Origin: Erwinia aphidicola
GTDB taxonomy: Bacteria > Pseudomonadota > Gammaproteobacteria > Enterobacterales > Enterobacteriaceae
Assembly (NCBI RefSeq): GCF_024169515.1
Contig: NZ_JAMKCQ010000001.1
Coordinates: 2,108,001 to 2,172,000 of the forward strand
Reading direction: 5' to 3'
DNA length: 64,000 nucleotides
The notes under the pieces were generated by a model. The model did not search any database, was not told where the DNA came from, and worked only from the letters and a program-made list of their open reading frames with translations. The translations under genes were made by a program, and so were the position numbers. Each line of letters opens with the position of its first letter. Positions within the stretch are counted from its first letter, which is position 1. Below, one piece after another: positions 16,349-27,091 of this stretch.

Positions 16349-17698
16349 ATGTCGACTCCTTCTCAACCGGCCAGCGGCTCTTTAGACGCCTGGTTCAAAA
16401 TCTCTGCGCGCGGCAGTAGCGTGCGCCAGGAAGTCTTAGCCGGACTCACCACCTTCCTTGCGATGGTTTACTCGGTGATCGTGGTGCCTTCAATGCTGGG
16501 CAAAGCCGGTTTCCCACCGACCGCCGTGTTCGTCGCGACCTGCCTGGTGGCCGGTTTCGGCTCGCTGCTGATGGGCCTGTGGGCCAACCTGCCGATGGCG
16601 ATTGGCTGTGCTATCTCGCTGACGGCATTTACCGCCTTCAGCCTGGTGCTGGGCCAGCATATCAGCGTTCCGGTGGCACTCGGTGCGGTATTCCTGATGG
16701 GGGTGCTGTTTACGCTGATTTCCGCCACCGGTATCCGCGCGTGGATTTTGCGTAACCTGCCGATGGGCGTGGCGCACGGCACCGGCGTGGGTATTGGCCT
16801 GTTCCTGCTGCTGATTGCGGCGGATGGCGTTGGCCTGGTGGTGAAAAACCCGGGCCCAGGCCTGCCGGTTACGCTGGGTCACTTCCCCTCCTTCCCGGTG
16901 GTGATGACGCTGCTTGGTCTGGCGGTGATTTTCGGCCTGGAAAAACTGCGCGTGCCGGGCGGCATCCTGCTGACGATTATTGCTATCTCGGTGATTGGTC
17001 TGATCTTCGACCCGGCGGTGAGCTATCAGGGGCTGTTCGCGATGCCAAGCCTGAGCGATGCGCAGGGTAACTCGCTGCTGTTCAGCCTTGATATTCTTGG
17101 CGCGCTGAAACCGGCGGTGCTGCCAAGCGTGCTGGCGCTGGTGATGACGGCGGTGTTTGACGCCACCGGTACCATCCGCGCGGTGGCTGGCCAGGCAAAT
17201 CTGCTGGACAAAGATAACCAGATTATTAACGGCGGCAAGGCACTGACCACCGACTCACTGAGCAGCATCTTCTCCGGTCTGGTCGGCGCCGCACCTGCGG
17301 CCGTGTATATCGAATCGGCAGCGGGCACGGCGGCGGGCGGTAAAACCGGTCTGACGGCGATTGTGGTTGGCGTGCTGTTCCTGATGATCCTGTTCCTGTC
17401 GCCGCTGGCCTATCTGGTCCCTGGCTATGCCACGGCGCCTGCGCTGATGTACGTTGGCCTGCTGATGCTGAGCAACGTGTCGAAAATTGATTTTAGCGAC
17501 TTCGTGGATGCGATGTCCGGCCTGCTGGCTGCGGTATTTATCGTGCTGACCTGTAACATCGTCACCGGCATCATGCTCGGTTTCGGCGCCCTGGTCATCG
17601 GCCGTATCTTTGCCGGCGAGTGGCGCAAGCTGAATGCGGGCACGGTGATCATTGCCGTGGCCCTGGTCGCTTTCTATGCCGGCGGTTGGGCGATTTAA
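16349..17698 (+). CDS. ghxP: Guanine/hypoxanthine permease
   Basis: A 449-residue inner-membrane proton symporter of the NCS2/AzgA-like group that imports guanine and hypoxanthine. The N-terminus ([31 protein letters not shown]) and the segments [32 protein letters not shown] and [25 protein letters not shown] follow E. coli GhxP (YjcD, 449 residues). CAGGGG precedes the start. A PurR box lies about 140 bases upstream. Position between soxR and yjcE is as in E. coli. Confidence 0.95.
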   Translation: MSTPSQPASGSLDAWFKISARGSSVRQEVLAGLTTFLAMVYSVIVVPSMLGKAGFPPTAVFVATCLVAGFGSLLMGLWANLPMAIGCAISLTAFTAFSLVLGQHISVPVALGAVFLMGVLFTLISATGIRAWILRNLPMGVAHGTGVGIGLFLLLIAADGVGLVVKNPGPGLPVTLGHFPSFPVVMTLLGLAVIFGLEKLRVPGGILLTIIAISVIGLIFDPAVSYQGLFAMPSLSDAQGNSLLFSLDILGALKPAVLPSVLALVMTAVFDATGTIRAVAGQANLLDKDNQIINGGKALTTDSLSSIFSGLVGAAPAAVYIESAAGTAAGGKTGLTAIVVGVLFLMILFLSPLAYLVPGYATAPALMYVGLLMLSNVSKIDFSDFVDAMSGLLAAVFIVLTCNIVTGIMLGFGALVIGRIFAGEWRKLNAGTVIIAVALVAFYAGGWAI

Positions 17699-17707
17699 TC
17701 CTGTTTC

Positions 17708-17728
17708 GGGGCCGAATTCGTCGGCCCC
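17708..17728 (+). terminator. Hairpin after ghxP
   Basis: GGGGCCGA and TCGGCCCC form a perfect 8-bp GC-rich stem around ATTCG, ten bases after the ghxP stop. The T-run is weak. Confidence 0.6.
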
Positions 17729-17876
17729 ACCTTCAGATGTCACTGAATTTCTCCTCTATACGCACATCCTGTTTCTAAACATTTTCTTAATTTGTTTTAC
17801 TATCATTCAGGACATGATCATCATCATGTTCGTGGTTGTTTTTTACCCACCGGAAGACGTATAAAGAAAGGAAAGC

Positions 17877-19526
17877 ATGGAAATCTTCTTCACCATCCTC
17901 ATTTTGACGCTGGTTGTTTCGCTGTCCGGCGTTGCTGCACGCATCATTCCGTTTCAAATTCCCCTGCCGCTGGTGCAGATCGCCATGGGCGCGCTGCTGG
18001 CGTGGCCGACCTTTGGTCTGCATGTCGACTTTGATCCGGAGCTGTTTTTAGTCCTGTTTATCCCGCCGCTGCTGTTTGCCGATGGCTGGAAAACCCCAAC
18101 CAGTGAGTTTCTGCACCACGGGCGCGAGATCCTCGGCCTGGCGCTGGTGCTGGTACTGATTACCGTGGTCGGTATCGGCTATCTGATTTACTGGCTGGTG
18201 CCGGGCATTCCGCTGCTGGCCGCCTTTGCGCTGGCGGCGGTGCTGTCACCCACCGATGCCGTGGCGCTCTCCGGTATCGTCGGCGAGGGGCGCATCCCGA
18301 AAAAGATCATGGCGATTTTGCAGGGCGAGGCGCTGATGAACGATGCGTCTGGCCTGGTGTCGCTGAAATTTGCCGTTGCGGTGGCGATGGGCACCATGGT
18401 GTTTACCGTTTCCGGCGCCTCGATAGAGTTCCTGAAAGTGGCGATCGGCGGCCTGCTGGCGGGTATTGCCATCTGCTGGCTGTACGGTAAATCGCTGCGC
18501 CTGTTCAGCCGCTGGAGCGGGGATGATCCGGCCACCCAGACCGTGCTGCTGCTGCTGCTGCCGTTTGCTTCTTATCTGATTGCCGAACATATCGGCGTCT
18601 CCGGTATCCTTGCGGCGGTAGCAGCCGGGATGACCATTTCGCGCTCCGGCATTATCCGCCAGGCACCGCTGGCGATGCGCCTGCGCGCCAACAGCGTCTG
18701 GCAGATGCTGGAGTTTGTCTTTAACGGCATGGTGTTCCTGATGCTGGGCCTGCAGCTGCCGGGCATACTTGAAATCTCGGTGCACCAGGCGGATGCGGAT
18801 CCCAACGTTGAGCTGTGGGCGCTGTTTGCTTCCGTGGTGATGATCTATGTCGCGCTGATGATTGTACGTTTTGGCTGGCTGTGGACCATGCGCCTCATCA
18901 GCCGCACCGCGCTGAAAAAGCGTCCGATGGAGTTCTCCAGCTACTCGACGCGTGAACTGCTGATTGCCTCCTTTGCCGGGGTGCGCGGGGCGATTACTCT
19001 GGCCGGTGTGCTCTCTATTCCACTGCTGCTGACCAACGGCGATGATTTCCCGGCGCGCTATGAGCTGGTGTTCCTCGCCACCGGGGTGATCCTGTTCTCA
19101 CTGCTGGTCGGCGTCGTGGTGCTGCCGCTGCTGCTGCGCGGGGTGGAAGGGATTGATAAAACCGTTCACCGCCGCGAAGTACAGATGGCGCGCGCGGTGA
19201 TGGCCGGCACGGCGATCGAGAGCCTGTACAAGATGGAAGAGCGCCTGGCGGCGGATACGGAAGAGAATATCGACCCGGAGCTGCTGAAAGAGATCAGTTC
19301 GCGCGTGGTGGGTAACCTGCGCCGCCGCGTGGACGGTAAGGAAGATCTGGAGCGCGCACTGTATGCCGAGAACCTCGAACGCCGCTTCCGCCTTAGCGGC
19401 CTGCGTGCCGAGCGCGGCGAGCTGTATCATCTGCGCGCCACGCAGCAGATCAGCAACGAAACCATGCAGAAACTGCTGCACGACCTCGACCTGCTGGAAA
19501 CGCTGCTGATTGAGAAAGAGGAATGA
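17877..19526 (+). CDS. yjcE: CPA1-type Na+/H+ antiporter YjcE
   Basis: A 549-residue monovalent cation/proton antiporter. About twelve membrane segments fill the first 420 residues. The ion-site motif ALAAVLSPTDAVALSGIVGE and the segment GEALMNDASGLVSLKFAV are typical of bacterial NhaP/CPA1 proteins. The C-terminal 120 residues are a charged cytoplasmic tail (KMEERLAADTEENIDPELLKEI). Length and text agree with E. coli YjcE. AGGAAAGC precedes the ATG. Confidence 0.94.
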   Translation: MEIFFTILILTLVVSLSGVAARIIPFQIPLPLVQIAMGALLAWPTFGLHVDFDPELFLVLFIPPLLFADGWKTPTSEFLHHGREILGLALVLVLITVVGIGYLIYWLVPGIPLLAAFALAAVLSPTDAVALSGIVGEGRIPKKIMAILQGEALMNDASGLVSLKFAVAVAMGTMVFTVSGASIEFLKVAIGGLLAGIAICWLYGKSLRLFSRWSGDDPATQTVLLLLLPFASYLIAEHIGVSGILAAVAAGMTISRSGIIRQAPLAMRLRANSVWQMLEFVFNGMVFLMLGLQLPGILEISVHQADADPNVELWALFASVVMIYVALMIVRFGWLWTMRLISRTALKKRPMEFSSYSTRELLIASFAGVRGAITLAGVLSIPLLLTNGDDFPARYELVFLATGVILFSLLVGVVVLPLLLRGVEGIDKTVHRREVQMARAVMAGTAIESLYKMEERLAADTEENIDPELLKEISSRVVGNLRRRVDGKEDLERALYAENLERRFRLSGLRAERGELYHLRATQQISNETMQKLLHDLDLLETLLIEKEE

Positions 19527-19535
19527 AGGGATTGC

Positions 19536-19591
19536 GGGTCGGGCATGCCCGACCCCTACGCGATTTCGCAGGGGCGAGGCATGCCTCGCCC
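19536..19591. repeat. Pair of GCATGC-core palindromes
   Basis: Two perfect 20-base palindromes follow the yjcE stop: one at 19536-19555 with core GGGCATGCCC and one at 19572-19591 with core GAGGCATGCCTC. The same two sequences recur at 22442-22482 in the opposite order. They may act as bidirectional terminators and form an intergenic repeat family of this genome. Confidence 0.85.
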
Positions 19592-19605
19592 TGGTTTTGC
19601 CGGGG

Positions 19606-20508
19606 TTACAACGATAACCGCGGCGCTTCTCCCGGCCAGAACTCGCGGCAGCAGGTGATCCACGCCTGGGCGCTGCGCGACAGATAGCTGCCTTCCCGCC
19701 AGATCAAGCCCAGTTTCCACACCAGCTCCGACTTCAGCGGCAGCCACAGCAGCTGGCTTTTATCCAGCCGCTGACAGATTGGCTCCGGCAGGATCGCCAC
19801 CCCCATTCCCGCCTGCACCATTGCCGCCAGAAAATCCCACTGCCCGCTGCGTACCGCAATCTGTGGGGTAAAGCCGCTGGCCTGGAAGGCGCGCATCAGC
19901 TGGCGATTGAGCGAGAACTCTTCGTTATAAATCAGGATCGGCAGCCCGGCCAGCTCGCTGATCGGCAGATGACTGCGGCGCAGCCACTGCTCGGTGCGCG
20001 GCACCAGTACGCACAGCGGGTGGCTCATCAGCGCCAGCGAGTTTAGCGGCAAATCGTCGGCTACCGGCAGCGCGGTCATGGCGATATCAAGGCTGCCAGA
20101 CAGCACCGCCTGCTGCACCGTCAGGCCGCCAAATTCGGAAATTTTCAGCTTCACCCCAGGATAGCGCTGGCGAAAGGCCGAAATGGAACCGGCAATCTGC
20201 ATCCCGACCATGGGCGGAATGCCGAGGCGCAGCTCGCCGGTTTTCAGCTCGTTAATATCGCTGATCTCCGCTTCCAGCTGCTTAAACTCCTGCAGGATGG
20301 TCAGCCCGCGCTGATACACCGCCTGGCCGGTATCGGTCAGATGCAGTTTGCGGCCCTCGCGGATCAGCAGCGTACAGCCCAGCTCGTCTTCCAGCTGGCG
20401 CAGCATCTTACTGATCGTCGGCTGAGTGACGTACAGCTGCTCGGCTGCGCGGGTAAAGCTCTGCTGGCGAACCACTTCCACAAAGTAGCGCAGGGCGCGA
20501 ACGTCCAT
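19606..20508 (-). CDS. cidR: LysR-family regulator of cidAB (CidR-type)
   Basis: A 300-residue LysR regulator. The N-terminal winged helix (MDVRALRYFVEVVRQQSFTRAAEQLYVTQPTISKML) is followed by the substrate-binding domain (GELRLGIPPMVG, PLCVLVPRTEQWL, MVQAGMGVAILPEPI). I chose the ATG at 20508 because AGGA lies six bases before it; another ATG at 20514 overlaps that site. It is divergent from the cidAB pair, as CidR is elsewhere, where it activates cidAB in response to acetate-related signals. The nearby acs/actP genes fit an acetate connection, but that is inference. Confidence 0.87.
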   Translation of the reverse strand: MDVRALRYFVEVVRQQSFTRAAEQLYVTQPTISKMLRQLEDELGCTLLIREGRKLHLTDTGQAVYQRGLTILQEFKQLEAEISDINELKTGELRLGIPPMVGMQIAGSISAFRQRYPGVKLKISEFGGLTVQQAVLSGSLDIAMTALPVADDLPLNSLALMSHPLCVLVPRTEQWLRRSHLPISELAGLPILIYNEEFSLNRQLMRAFQASGFTPQIAVRSGQWDFLAAMVQAGMGVAILPEPICQRLDKSQLLWLPLKSELVWKLGLIWREGSYLSRSAQAWITCCREFWPGEAPRLSL

Positions 20509-20616
20509 AATCATTCCTGTCTGGCATAGTTTGAATAATATTAAGTCATTTTTTTCACCCTTTGTTACCGCTTTATAATGTTTGCAGTAAAAACAATTGG
20601 CGATGGGGTAAACATC

Positions 20617-21045
20617 ATGGCGCTGGCAATAAGCCCGCAGAGAACGGGCTGGCTGCACAGGTTACAGGTTCCGCTACAGGTGATGCTGTACATTGGGCTA
20701 TTTGTTTTTTCAGAACAGCTAGTTATCTGGTTCCATTTGCCGCTTCCGGCCAATATCGTCGGCATGTTACTGCTGCTGACACTGATTATCTGCCGCGTGA
20801 TGCCGCTCGGCTGGGTGAAGGCCGGAGCCAGCTGGCTGCTGGCGGAAATGCTGCTGTTTTTTGTTCCTGCGGTGGTGGCGGTGGTTAACTACGCCGAGCT
20901 GCTGCGTCTTGAGGGCTGGCGCATTCTGCTGGTGATTGGCCTCAGCACGCTGCTGGTGCTGGCGGCGACCTCGCTGGTGGTCGAGCGGGTTTATCGTTTC
21001 GAAATCTGGCTGGCGCAGCGCAAACAGGAGAAACGCGATGCGTGA
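20617..21045 (+). CDS. cidA: CidA/LrgA holin-like membrane protein
   Basis: A 142-residue protein with four hydrophobic segments (VMLYIGLFVFSEQLVIWF, NIVGMLLLLTLIICRVM, LLAEMLLFFVPAVVAVVNY, LVIGLSTLLVLAATSLVV), the CidA/LrgA pattern. Members are holin-like or organic-acid export components that work with CidB. The ATG at 20617 is preferred to an upstream frame opening at 20578. The end overlaps cidB by eight bases. Confidence 0.88.
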   Translation: MALAISPQRTGWLHRLQVPLQVMLYIGLFVFSEQLVIWFHLPLPANIVGMLLLLTLIICRVMPLGWVKAGASWLLAEMLLFFVPAVVAVVNYAELLRLEGWRILLVIGLSTLLVLAATSLVVERVYRFEIWLAQRKQEKRDA

Positions 21046-21736
21046 TTTGCTGCTGAGTATTGCCTGCCTGCTGGCCACGCTGCTGGTTTACTTCCTCAAC
21101 AAACGCCTGTACCGCCGCTGGCACCGACTGCTGATGATGCCGCTGGTGATGACGCCAATGGTGCTGGTGGCGCTGCTGCTGGTGACGCATATCTCCTGGC
21201 AGGATTACATTGGCGAGAGCCGCTGGCTGCTGTGGCTGCTCGGCCCGGCCACCCTGGCGTTTGCCGTGCCGGTGTATGAGAACCTGGCGATTATCCGCCG
21301 CCACTGGCTGTCGCTCAGCGCCGGGGTGATCACCGCCACTACCGTCGCGGTGTGCAGCTCGGTGTGGCTGGCGCGCCTGCTGACGCTGCCGGAGGAGATC
21401 CAGCGCAGCCTGGCAGTGCGCTCCATCACTACACCGTTTGCGCTGGCGGCGGCGAAACAGCTCGGCGGGCAGCCGGATCTGGTGGCGCTGTTCGTGGTGA
21501 TCACCGGGGTATTTGGTATGGCGGTCGGTGACCTGCTGTTTCTGCGCCTGGCGATCAAGCAGGGGCTGGCAAAAGGTGCCGGGTTTGGCGCGGCATCGCA
21601 CGGGGCGGGTACGGCACGCGCCTATGAGATCGGCCAGCAGGAGGGGGTGGTTTCCAGCCTGGTGATGATGCTGTCAGGCGTGGTGACCGTGGTGATTGCC
21701 CCGGCGATTGGCCATGTTATGTGGGCGGTTGCCTGA
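21038..21736 (+). CDS. cidB: CidB/LrgB family membrane protein
   Basis: A 232-residue protein with about seven hydrophobic segments. The LrgB signature is clear: LAVRSITTPFALAAAKQLGGQPDL, VVITGVFGMAVGDLLF and GAASHGAGTARAYEIGQQEGVVSSL. It starts inside the last codons of cidA, so translation is coupled. It should form the partner of CidA in murein-hydrolase control or pyruvate/acetate-type export; the exact activity in this organism is not known. Confidence 0.9.
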   Translation: MRDLLLSIACLLATLLVYFLNKRLYRRWHRLLMMPLVMTPMVLVALLLVTHISWQDYIGESRWLLWLLGPATLAFAVPVYENLAIIRRHWLSLSAGVITATTVAVCSSVWLARLLTLPEEIQRSLAVRSITTPFALAAAKQLGGQPDLVALFVVITGVFGMAVGDLLFLRLAIKQGLAKGAGFGAASHGAGTARAYEIGQQEGVVSSLVMMLSGVVTVVIAPAIGHVMWAVA

Positions 21737-21876
21737 AACATTCACTTGCGCGATGTTTTGTAATGTTACTCAAATTCATCTCAATTGGTTTCTTTCTCAT
21801 ATAAATCCGTATTGGGTTGGTTTACTCTGCACAGCCGCCGCATTTCGGCGTGAGTAAAATTAATCAGGAGAAAAAA

Positions 21877-22422
21877 ATGAAAAGAGTGGCAATGACAACG
21901 GGCGCACTGGCGCTGCTGGCGCTGGCAGGCTCTGCTCAGGCTATCGAAGGTGGCGTGAATGTGGGCAAAAATTACACTGACGTACACGTAGGCCTGGGAA
22001 CTAACTCACCTGGTTTTGCCCTTTCCGGTGACTGGTTGCGCAGCGATCACGACGGTAACGTTGAAAGCCTGGGTCTGGGCTACAACGTCGCGGTCGGTGA
22101 TGTGTTCCTGTCACCTACCGTGAAAGCCATGTCCACCAACCCGAAAGACACCAAAGATGGCTACGGTATTGCTATCGGTGGCGGCGTGAAGGTTCCGGTT
22201 ACCAATATGTTCAACGTGTACGGTGAATATTTCTGGTCGCCGGATTCGTTCTCCAGCCATATCGACAACTACCAGGAAGCGTCAGCGGGCGTGAGCTTCC
22301 AGCCGATTTCGCTGGTTGATGTCAGCGTGGGTTATAAATACATGACGATGAACGGTAAAGATGGCCGTAAAGACAACGTGGTGGCCGATGGCCCATACGT
22401 TGGCGCCGCAGTGCATTTCTAA
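21877..22422 (+). CDS. YfaZ-family outer membrane protein
   Basis: A 181-residue exported protein. The signal peptide is MKRVAMTTGALALLALAGSAQA. The mature chain is built from alternating beta strands (VHVGLGTNSPGFALSGDWL, VESLGLGYNVAVGDVFLSPTVKAM, FNVYGEYFWSPDSF, VDVSVGYKYMTM) and ends in phenylalanine (GAAVHF), as outer-membrane barrels do. It resembles the YfaZ family. CAGGAGAAAAAA precedes the ATG at 21877. It follows cidB after a 140-base gap and probably has its own promoter. Confidence 0.8.
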   Translation: MKRVAMTTGALALLALAGSAQAIEGGVNVGKNYTDVHVGLGTNSPGFALSGDWLRSDHDGNVESLGLGYNVAVGDVFLSPTVKAMSTNPKDTKDGYGIAIGGGVKVPVTNMFNVYGEYFWSPDSFSSHIDNYQEASAGVSFQPISLVDVSVGYKYMTMNGKDGRKDNVVADGPYVGAAVHF

Positions 22423-22441
22423 TCACGTCACCGTCTCGTAG

Positions 22442-22482
22442 GGGCGAGGCATGCCTCGCCCTGGGTCGGGCATGCCCGACCC
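22442..22482. repeat. Second pair of GCATGC-core palindromes, reversed order
   Basis: Perfect 20-base palindromes at 22442-22461 and 22463-22482, one base apart and flanked by GTAG and CTACG. They are the same two sequences as at 19536-19591 in swapped order. They separate the convergent yfaZ-like and actP genes. Confidence 0.85.
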
Positions 22483-22508
22483 CTACGGGGCCCTTTTCAA
22501 TGCCGCAG

Positions 22509-24167
22509 TTAATGTCCTTTCCCACCCTCAATGCCAATACCGGTCTGCGAACGCACAAACTGTGCGCGGAAGCGCAGGCGCTCCTGCGCGCCGGATGCCG
22601 AGTGATCGGTGATGGAGAACAGCCACGTCCCGATAAACGCCACCAGCATTGAGAACAGCGCCGGATACTCATACGGGAAGATCGCTTTGGCGTGCCCCAG
22701 CACCTGCACCCACACCGTCGGGCCGAGGATCATCAGCAGTACCGCCGTCAGCAGCCCCAGCCAGCCGCCAATCATCGCGCCGCGCGTGGTCAGCTTCGAC
22801 CAGTACATCGACAGCAGGATAATCGGGAAGTTACAGCTGGCCGCGATGGAGAACGCCAGGCCGACCATAAAGGCGATGTTCTGCTTCTCAAACATTATCC
22901 CCAGCAGAATCGCCACCACGCCCAGGATCACCACGGTAATCTTCGAGACGCGCAGCTCCTCTTTCTCACTCGCCTGTCCCTGACGGAACACGCTGGCGTA
23001 GAGATCGTGCGAAACGGCCGAAGCGCCAGCCAGCGTCAGCCCGGCGACCACCGCCAGGATAGTGGCAAACGCCACGGCGGAGATAAAGCCAAGGAACAGG
23101 CTGCCGCCTACCGCATCGGCCAGATGCACCGCCGCCATGTTATTACCGCCAATCAGCGCGCCGGTGGCATCTTTAAACGCCGGGTTAGCCCCGACCAGCA
23201 GGATGGCGCCGAAGCCGATAATAAAGGTCAGGAAGTAGAAGTAGCCCATAAAGCCGGTGGCGTAGAACACGCTTTTACGCGCCTCGCGCGCGTCGCTGAC
23301 GGTGAAGAAGCGCATCAGGATATGCGGCAGGCCGGCGGTACCAAACATCAACCCGAGGCCGAGCGACAGCGCGGATATCGGGTCATGTACCAGCCCGCCG
23401 GGGCTCATAATCGCAATGCCTTTCGGGTGCACCTTCATTGCTTCGGTAAACAGTGTGTTAAAGCTGAAGCCAACGGTCTTCATCACCATAATTGCCATAA
23501 AGCTGGCGCCGAACAGCAGCAGCACGGCTTTAATAATCTGCACCCAGGTGGTGGCGAGCATGCCGCCAAACAGCACATACATCACCATCAGAATACCGAC
23601 CAGCACCACGGCAACGTGATAGTCGAGGCCGAAAAGCAGCTGGATAAGTTTGCCCGCGCCGACCATCTGCGCAATCAAGTACAGCGCCACCACCACCAGC
23701 GAGCCGCAGGCCGACAGTACGCGGATCGGCTTCTGCTTCAGGCGGTAAGAGGCGACGTCGGCAAAGGTATAGCGCCCGAGGTTGCGCAGGCGTTCGGCAA
23801 TCAGGAACAGGATAATTGGCCAGCCGACGAGGAAGCCGAGCGAGTAGATCAGCCCGTCATAGCCGGAGGTGTAAACCAGCGCGGAGATACCGAGGAAAGA
23901 GGCCGCCGACATAAAGTCCCCGGCCATCGCCAGCCCGTTCTGGAAGCCGGTGATATTGCCGCCTGCGGTATAATAATCGCTGCGTGAACGGGTGCGTTTG
24001 GACGCCCAGTAAGTGATGCCAAGCGTAAAGGCGACGAATATCAGAAACATGATAATCGCTTCGACGTTGGTCGGCTGGCGCTCAACCGCCCCGCTGATAG
24101 CATCGGCCGCCAGCACGCCGCCCGGCAGTAACACCGCCAGAGCAGGTAACAGATATCGTGATTTCAT
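22509..24167 (-). CDS. actP: Cation/acetate symporter
   Basis: A 552-residue sodium:solute symporter that imports acetate and glycolate. It begins with a cleavable-looking hydrophobic segment ([19 protein letters not shown]), as in E. coli ActP, and then shows the SSF pattern ([67 protein letters not shown]). Last gene of acs-yjcH-actP on the minus strand; its start overlaps the yjcH stop by four bases. Confidence 0.96.
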   Translation of the reverse strand: MKSRYLLPALAVLLPGGVLAADAISGAVERQPTNVEAIIMFLIFVAFTLGITYWASKRTRSRSDYYTAGGNITGFQNGLAMAGDFMSAASFLGISALVYTSGYDGLIYSLGFLVGWPIILFLIAERLRNLGRYTFADVASYRLKQKPIRVLSACGSLVVVALYLIAQMVGAGKLIQLLFGLDYHVAVVLVGILMVMYVLFGGMLATTWVQIIKAVLLLFGASFMAIMVMKTVGFSFNTLFTEAMKVHPKGIAIMSPGGLVHDPISALSLGLGLMFGTAGLPHILMRFFTVSDAREARKSVFYATGFMGYFYFLTFIIGFGAILLVGANPAFKDATGALIGGNNMAAVHLADAVGGSLFLGFISAVAFATILAVVAGLTLAGASAVSHDLYASVFRQGQASEKEELRVSKITVVILGVVAILLGIMFEKQNIAFMVGLAFSIAASCNFPIILLSMYWSKLTTRGAMIGGWLGLLTAVLLMILGPTVWVQVLGHAKAIFPYEYPALFSMLVAFIGTWLFSITDHSASGAQERLRFRAQFVRSQTGIGIEGGKGH

Positions 24168-24475
24168 CCCTTCACCTCTTTCAGCAGTTCACGGGTCAGG
24201 CGATCGAATTCACCATTCGCGCGCCAGACATACACACCGGTCAACAGGAAGGAGATGACAATTAAGCCAACGCCTATGGGAATGCCGCGCGTCACATTGG
24301 TGCCTTGGTGCAGCGGCGTACCCAGCCACGCGGGCGCGAAGGCAATCAGTAAAATAAAGCCGACGTAAAGCACCAGCATAATTATCGACAGCAGGGTGGC
24401 AAAGCTCTGGCGTTTTCTCACCAGCTCTTTAAAGCGTGCGCTTTTTTCTATTCTTTCATATAAGACATCGTTCAT
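24164..24475 (-). CDS. yjcH: DUF485 inner-membrane protein YjcH
   Basis: A 103-residue protein with two membrane segments ([22 protein letters not shown] and [20 protein letters not shown]), typical of DUF485. It always accompanies actP and is thought to assist it. It lies between acs and actP and overlaps actP by ATGA. Confidence 0.93.
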   Translation of the reverse strand: MNDVLYERIEKSARFKELVRKRQSFATLLSIIMLVLYVGFILLIAFAPAWLGTPLHQGTNVTRGIPIGVGLIVISFLLTGVYVWRANGEFDRLTRELLKEVKG

Positions 24476-24588
24476 TGCAGCATCTCCAGAGGTAGAGAGG
24501 GTGAGTATTTTTTTATAACTTCACGGTGCTGAAAATTAAGACGTAATACGGCAGGGCTGCTCTGTGGCAGTTAGGATTGAGAGAATAA

Positions 24589-24610
24589 TGGGGGCGCTGA
24601 GAGGCCCCCA
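24589..24610 (-). terminator. GC-rich hairpin between acs and yjcH
   Basis: TGGGGGC and GCCCCCA form a 7-bp stem just after the acs stop, followed on the minus strand by TTATTCTCTC. The weak T-run suggests partial termination that lowers yjcH-actP expression relative to acs. Confidence 0.55.
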
Positions 24611-24615
24611 CGGAG

Positions 24616-26571
24616 TTATGGCATTTTAATGGACTGCTTCTCTTCGAGTAATTTTTCCACCACGCCTGGATCGGCGAGAGTCGAGGTATCGCCGAGGTTG
24701 CTGGTATCACCGGCGGCAATTTTGCGCAAAATGCGGCGCATAATTTTCCCCGAGCGGGTTTTAGGCAGTGAGTCGGTCCAGTGCAGCACGTCCGGCGTGG
24801 CAATCGGGCCGATCTCTTTACGTACCCAGTTACGCACTTCGCTATACAGCTCCGGCGACGGCTCTTCGCCGCTATTCAGCGTGATATAGGCATAGATCGC
24901 CTGGCCCTTCAGCCCGTGTGGAATACCGACCACGGCGGCCTCGGCGATTTTCGGATGGGAGACCAGCGCAGATTCAATCTCCGCGGTGCCCAGGCGGTGG
25001 CCGGAGACATTCAGTACGTCATCCACGCGCCCGGTGATCCAGTAATAGCCATCTTCATCACGGCGCGCGCCGTCGCCGCTGAAGTACATATTTTTAAAGG
25101 TGGAGAAGTAGGTCTGCTCAAAGCGCTCGTGATCGCCAAACAGCGTGCGCGCCTGACCCGGCCAGGAGTCGACAATCGCCAGATTGCCTTCGGTCGCGCC
25201 CTCCAGCACGTTGCCTTCGTTATCCACCAGCGCGGGCTGGACGCCGAAGAACGGATGGGTCGCCGAGCCGGGTTTCAGCGCGGTGGCACCCGGCAGCGGG
25301 GTGATCATAAAGCCGCCGGTTTCGGTTTGCCACCAGGTGTCAGAGATAGGACAGTTGCCGTTACCTATTTTCTTGTGGAACCACTCCCAGGCTTCCGGGT
25401 TGATTGGCTCACCGACGGAGCCGAGAATGCGCAGGCTGGAGCGGTCGGTGCCCTCAATGGCTCTGTCGCCCTCTGCCATGAGCGCACGCACGGCGGTCGG
25501 CGCAGTGTAGAGAATGGTGACCTTATGCTTGTCCACCACTTCGGCCATCCGGCTCGGTTTCGGCCAGTTTGGCACCCCTTCAAACATCAGGGTGGTAGCA
25601 CCACACGCCAGCGGGCCGTACAGCAGGTAGCTGTGACCGGTGACCCAGCCAACATCGGCGGTACACCAGTAGACATCTTCCGGATGGTAATCAAACACGT
25701 ATTTAAAGGTGGTGGCTGCGTACACCAGGTAGCCGCCGGTGGTGTGCAGCACGCCTTTCGGCTTGCCGGTGGAACCCGAGGTGTAGAGGATAAACAGCGG
25801 GTCCTCGGCGTTCATCTCTTCCGGCTGGTGGTGGGCGCTGGCTTTGTTCATCAGCTCGTGCCACCAGAGATCGCGATCGCCGTTCCAGCCGACATCTTTG
25901 CCGGTGCGTTTAAACACCACCACTTTACCTACGCTGGTGACAGCGGGGTTAGCCAGCGCGTCGTCGACGTTTTTCTTCAGCGGGATGCTGCGCCCGGCGC
26001 GCACGCCCTCATCGGCGGTGATCACCAGGCGGGCGTTACTGTCGATAATCCGGCCAGAGACGGCTTCCGGCGAGAAGCCACCGAAGATCACCGAGTGCAC
26101 CGCGCCAATGCGCGCGCAGGCCAGCATCGCCACGGCCGCTTCCGGCACCATGGGCATATAGATCGCCACGACATCGCCCTTATTGATGCCGAGCTCTTTC
26201 AGGGTGTTGGCAAAGCGGCACACGTCGCGGTGCAGCTCACGGTAGCTAATGGTTTTGCTTTCGCTGGCGTCATCACCTTCCCAGATGATGGCCGGATGGT
26301 CGCCGCGCGTTTGCAGATGGCGATCAAGGCAGTTAGCGGCAAGGTTTAGCGTGCCGTCCTCATACCAGCGAATGGAAATATTGCCGGGGGCGAAAGAGGT
26401 GTTCTTCACCGTGCGGTAGGGTTTGATCCAGTCAAGTATCTTGCCTTGCTCACCCCAGAATGCGTCTGGGTCCTGTACCGACTGCTGATACATCGACTGG
26501 TACTGCTGGGCATTAATCAGGGTGTTTTCCGCGATGTTCGCGGGCACCGGGTATACGTGTGATTGGCTCAT
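24616..26571 (-). CDS. acs: Acetyl-CoA synthetase
   Basis: A 651-residue AMP-forming enzyme that converts acetate, ATP and CoA to acetyl-CoA. The adenylate motif [11 protein letters not shown], the segment [41 protein letters not shown] (split here by hinge) and the acetylation-controlled lysine in [11 protein letters not shown] are all present. The ATG at 26571 follows AAGGAG and gives the E. coli length; an upstream in-frame start at 26610 is unlikely. It is the first gene of the acs-yjcH-actP operon. Confidence 0.97.
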   Translation of the reverse strand: MSQSHVYPVPANIAENTLINAQQYQSMYQQSVQDPDAFWGEQGKILDWIKPYRTVKNTSFAPGNISIRWYEDGTLNLAANCLDRHLQTRGDHPAIIWEGDDASESKTISYRELHRDVCRFANTLKELGINKGDVVAIYMPMVPEAAVAMLACARIGAVHSVIFGGFSPEAVSGRIIDSNARLVITADEGVRAGRSIPLKKNVDDALANPAVTSVGKVVVFKRTGKDVGWNGDRDLWWHELMNKASAHHQPEEMNAEDPLFILYTSGSTGKPKGVLHTTGGYLVYAATTFKYVFDYHPEDVYWCTADVGWVTGHSYLLYGPLACGATTLMFEGVPNWPKPSRMAEVVDKHKVTILYTAPTAVRALMAEGDRAIEGTDRSSLRILGSVGEPINPEAWEWFHKKIGNGNCPISDTWWQTETGGFMITPLPGATALKPGSATHPFFGVQPALVDNEGNVLEGATEGNLAIVDSWPGQARTLFGDHERFEQTYFSTFKNMYFSGDGARRDEDGYYWITGRVDDVLNVSGHRLGTAEIESALVSHPKIAEAAVVGIPHGLKGQAIYAYITLNSGEEPSPELYSEVRNWVRKEIGPIATPDVLHWTDSLPKTRSGKIMRRILRKIAAGDTSNLGDTSTLADPGVVEKLLEEKQSIKMP

Positions 26572-27091
26572 GGCTGGTCTCCTTGAAGATGTTAATAATA
26601 TGTCAATCAATGGTTAAGTGAAGATGCGCGTTTGGCTTTGTTTTCTTTTTGCGCGGCAGATCACGTCATAACGGAATGTAATGAAATGGCAATATCACTT
26701 TGCTCAAAAGAGAAGAGGCGATGCTAACAATCTTAGAAAAATGCCCGCTAAGGTGCGCAAAAAAAGCGCAACCAGACCATTTCGTTGTTACGGGTAATTG
26801 TTCAATTTTTGCATGGCTATGCTATTTGCCATAAGAATATTACCTTTTATAACAAAGGTTTATTTTAAGTGGCTACAGGCAGTGCTTTATCCTGTCTACT
26901 GAGCATTAAATAGACACATCTCGCGTAGGGTTGCATTCTTACCGCTGAAAATGGTACTGATTACGCGCCTGCAAAACAGGAATCAACCATCCATTACCTG
27001 CGAATTGCCCGATCCCGGTCATCCTCCTTCGAGTGTTATTCACTCCGCATGCAGTACGCGGAAAGCAGGTTTTGTTAAGGAAAAATACAAT
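26572..27091. promoter_or_regulatory. Divergent control region of acs and gltP
   Basis: A 520-base gene-free region between two divergent genes, AT-rich from 26620 to 26900. In E. coli the acs promoter uses CRP, FNR and IHF. Here I see only half-sites (for example GTGAT on the minus strand near 26660 and 26695) and no perfect CRP palindrome, so I leave the promoters unassigned. Confidence 0.4.

Noticed and set aside
22692..23987. Plus-strand frame of 431 residues opposite actP
   Set aside because: Shadow of actP; composition (His, Gln, Arg) is typical of antisense frames in this genome.
24781..26349. Long plus-strand frame (522 residues) opposite acs
   Set aside because: It is the mirror of a highly conserved GC-rich gene; the text is rich in His, Arg and Gly without family motifs and has no ribosome site.
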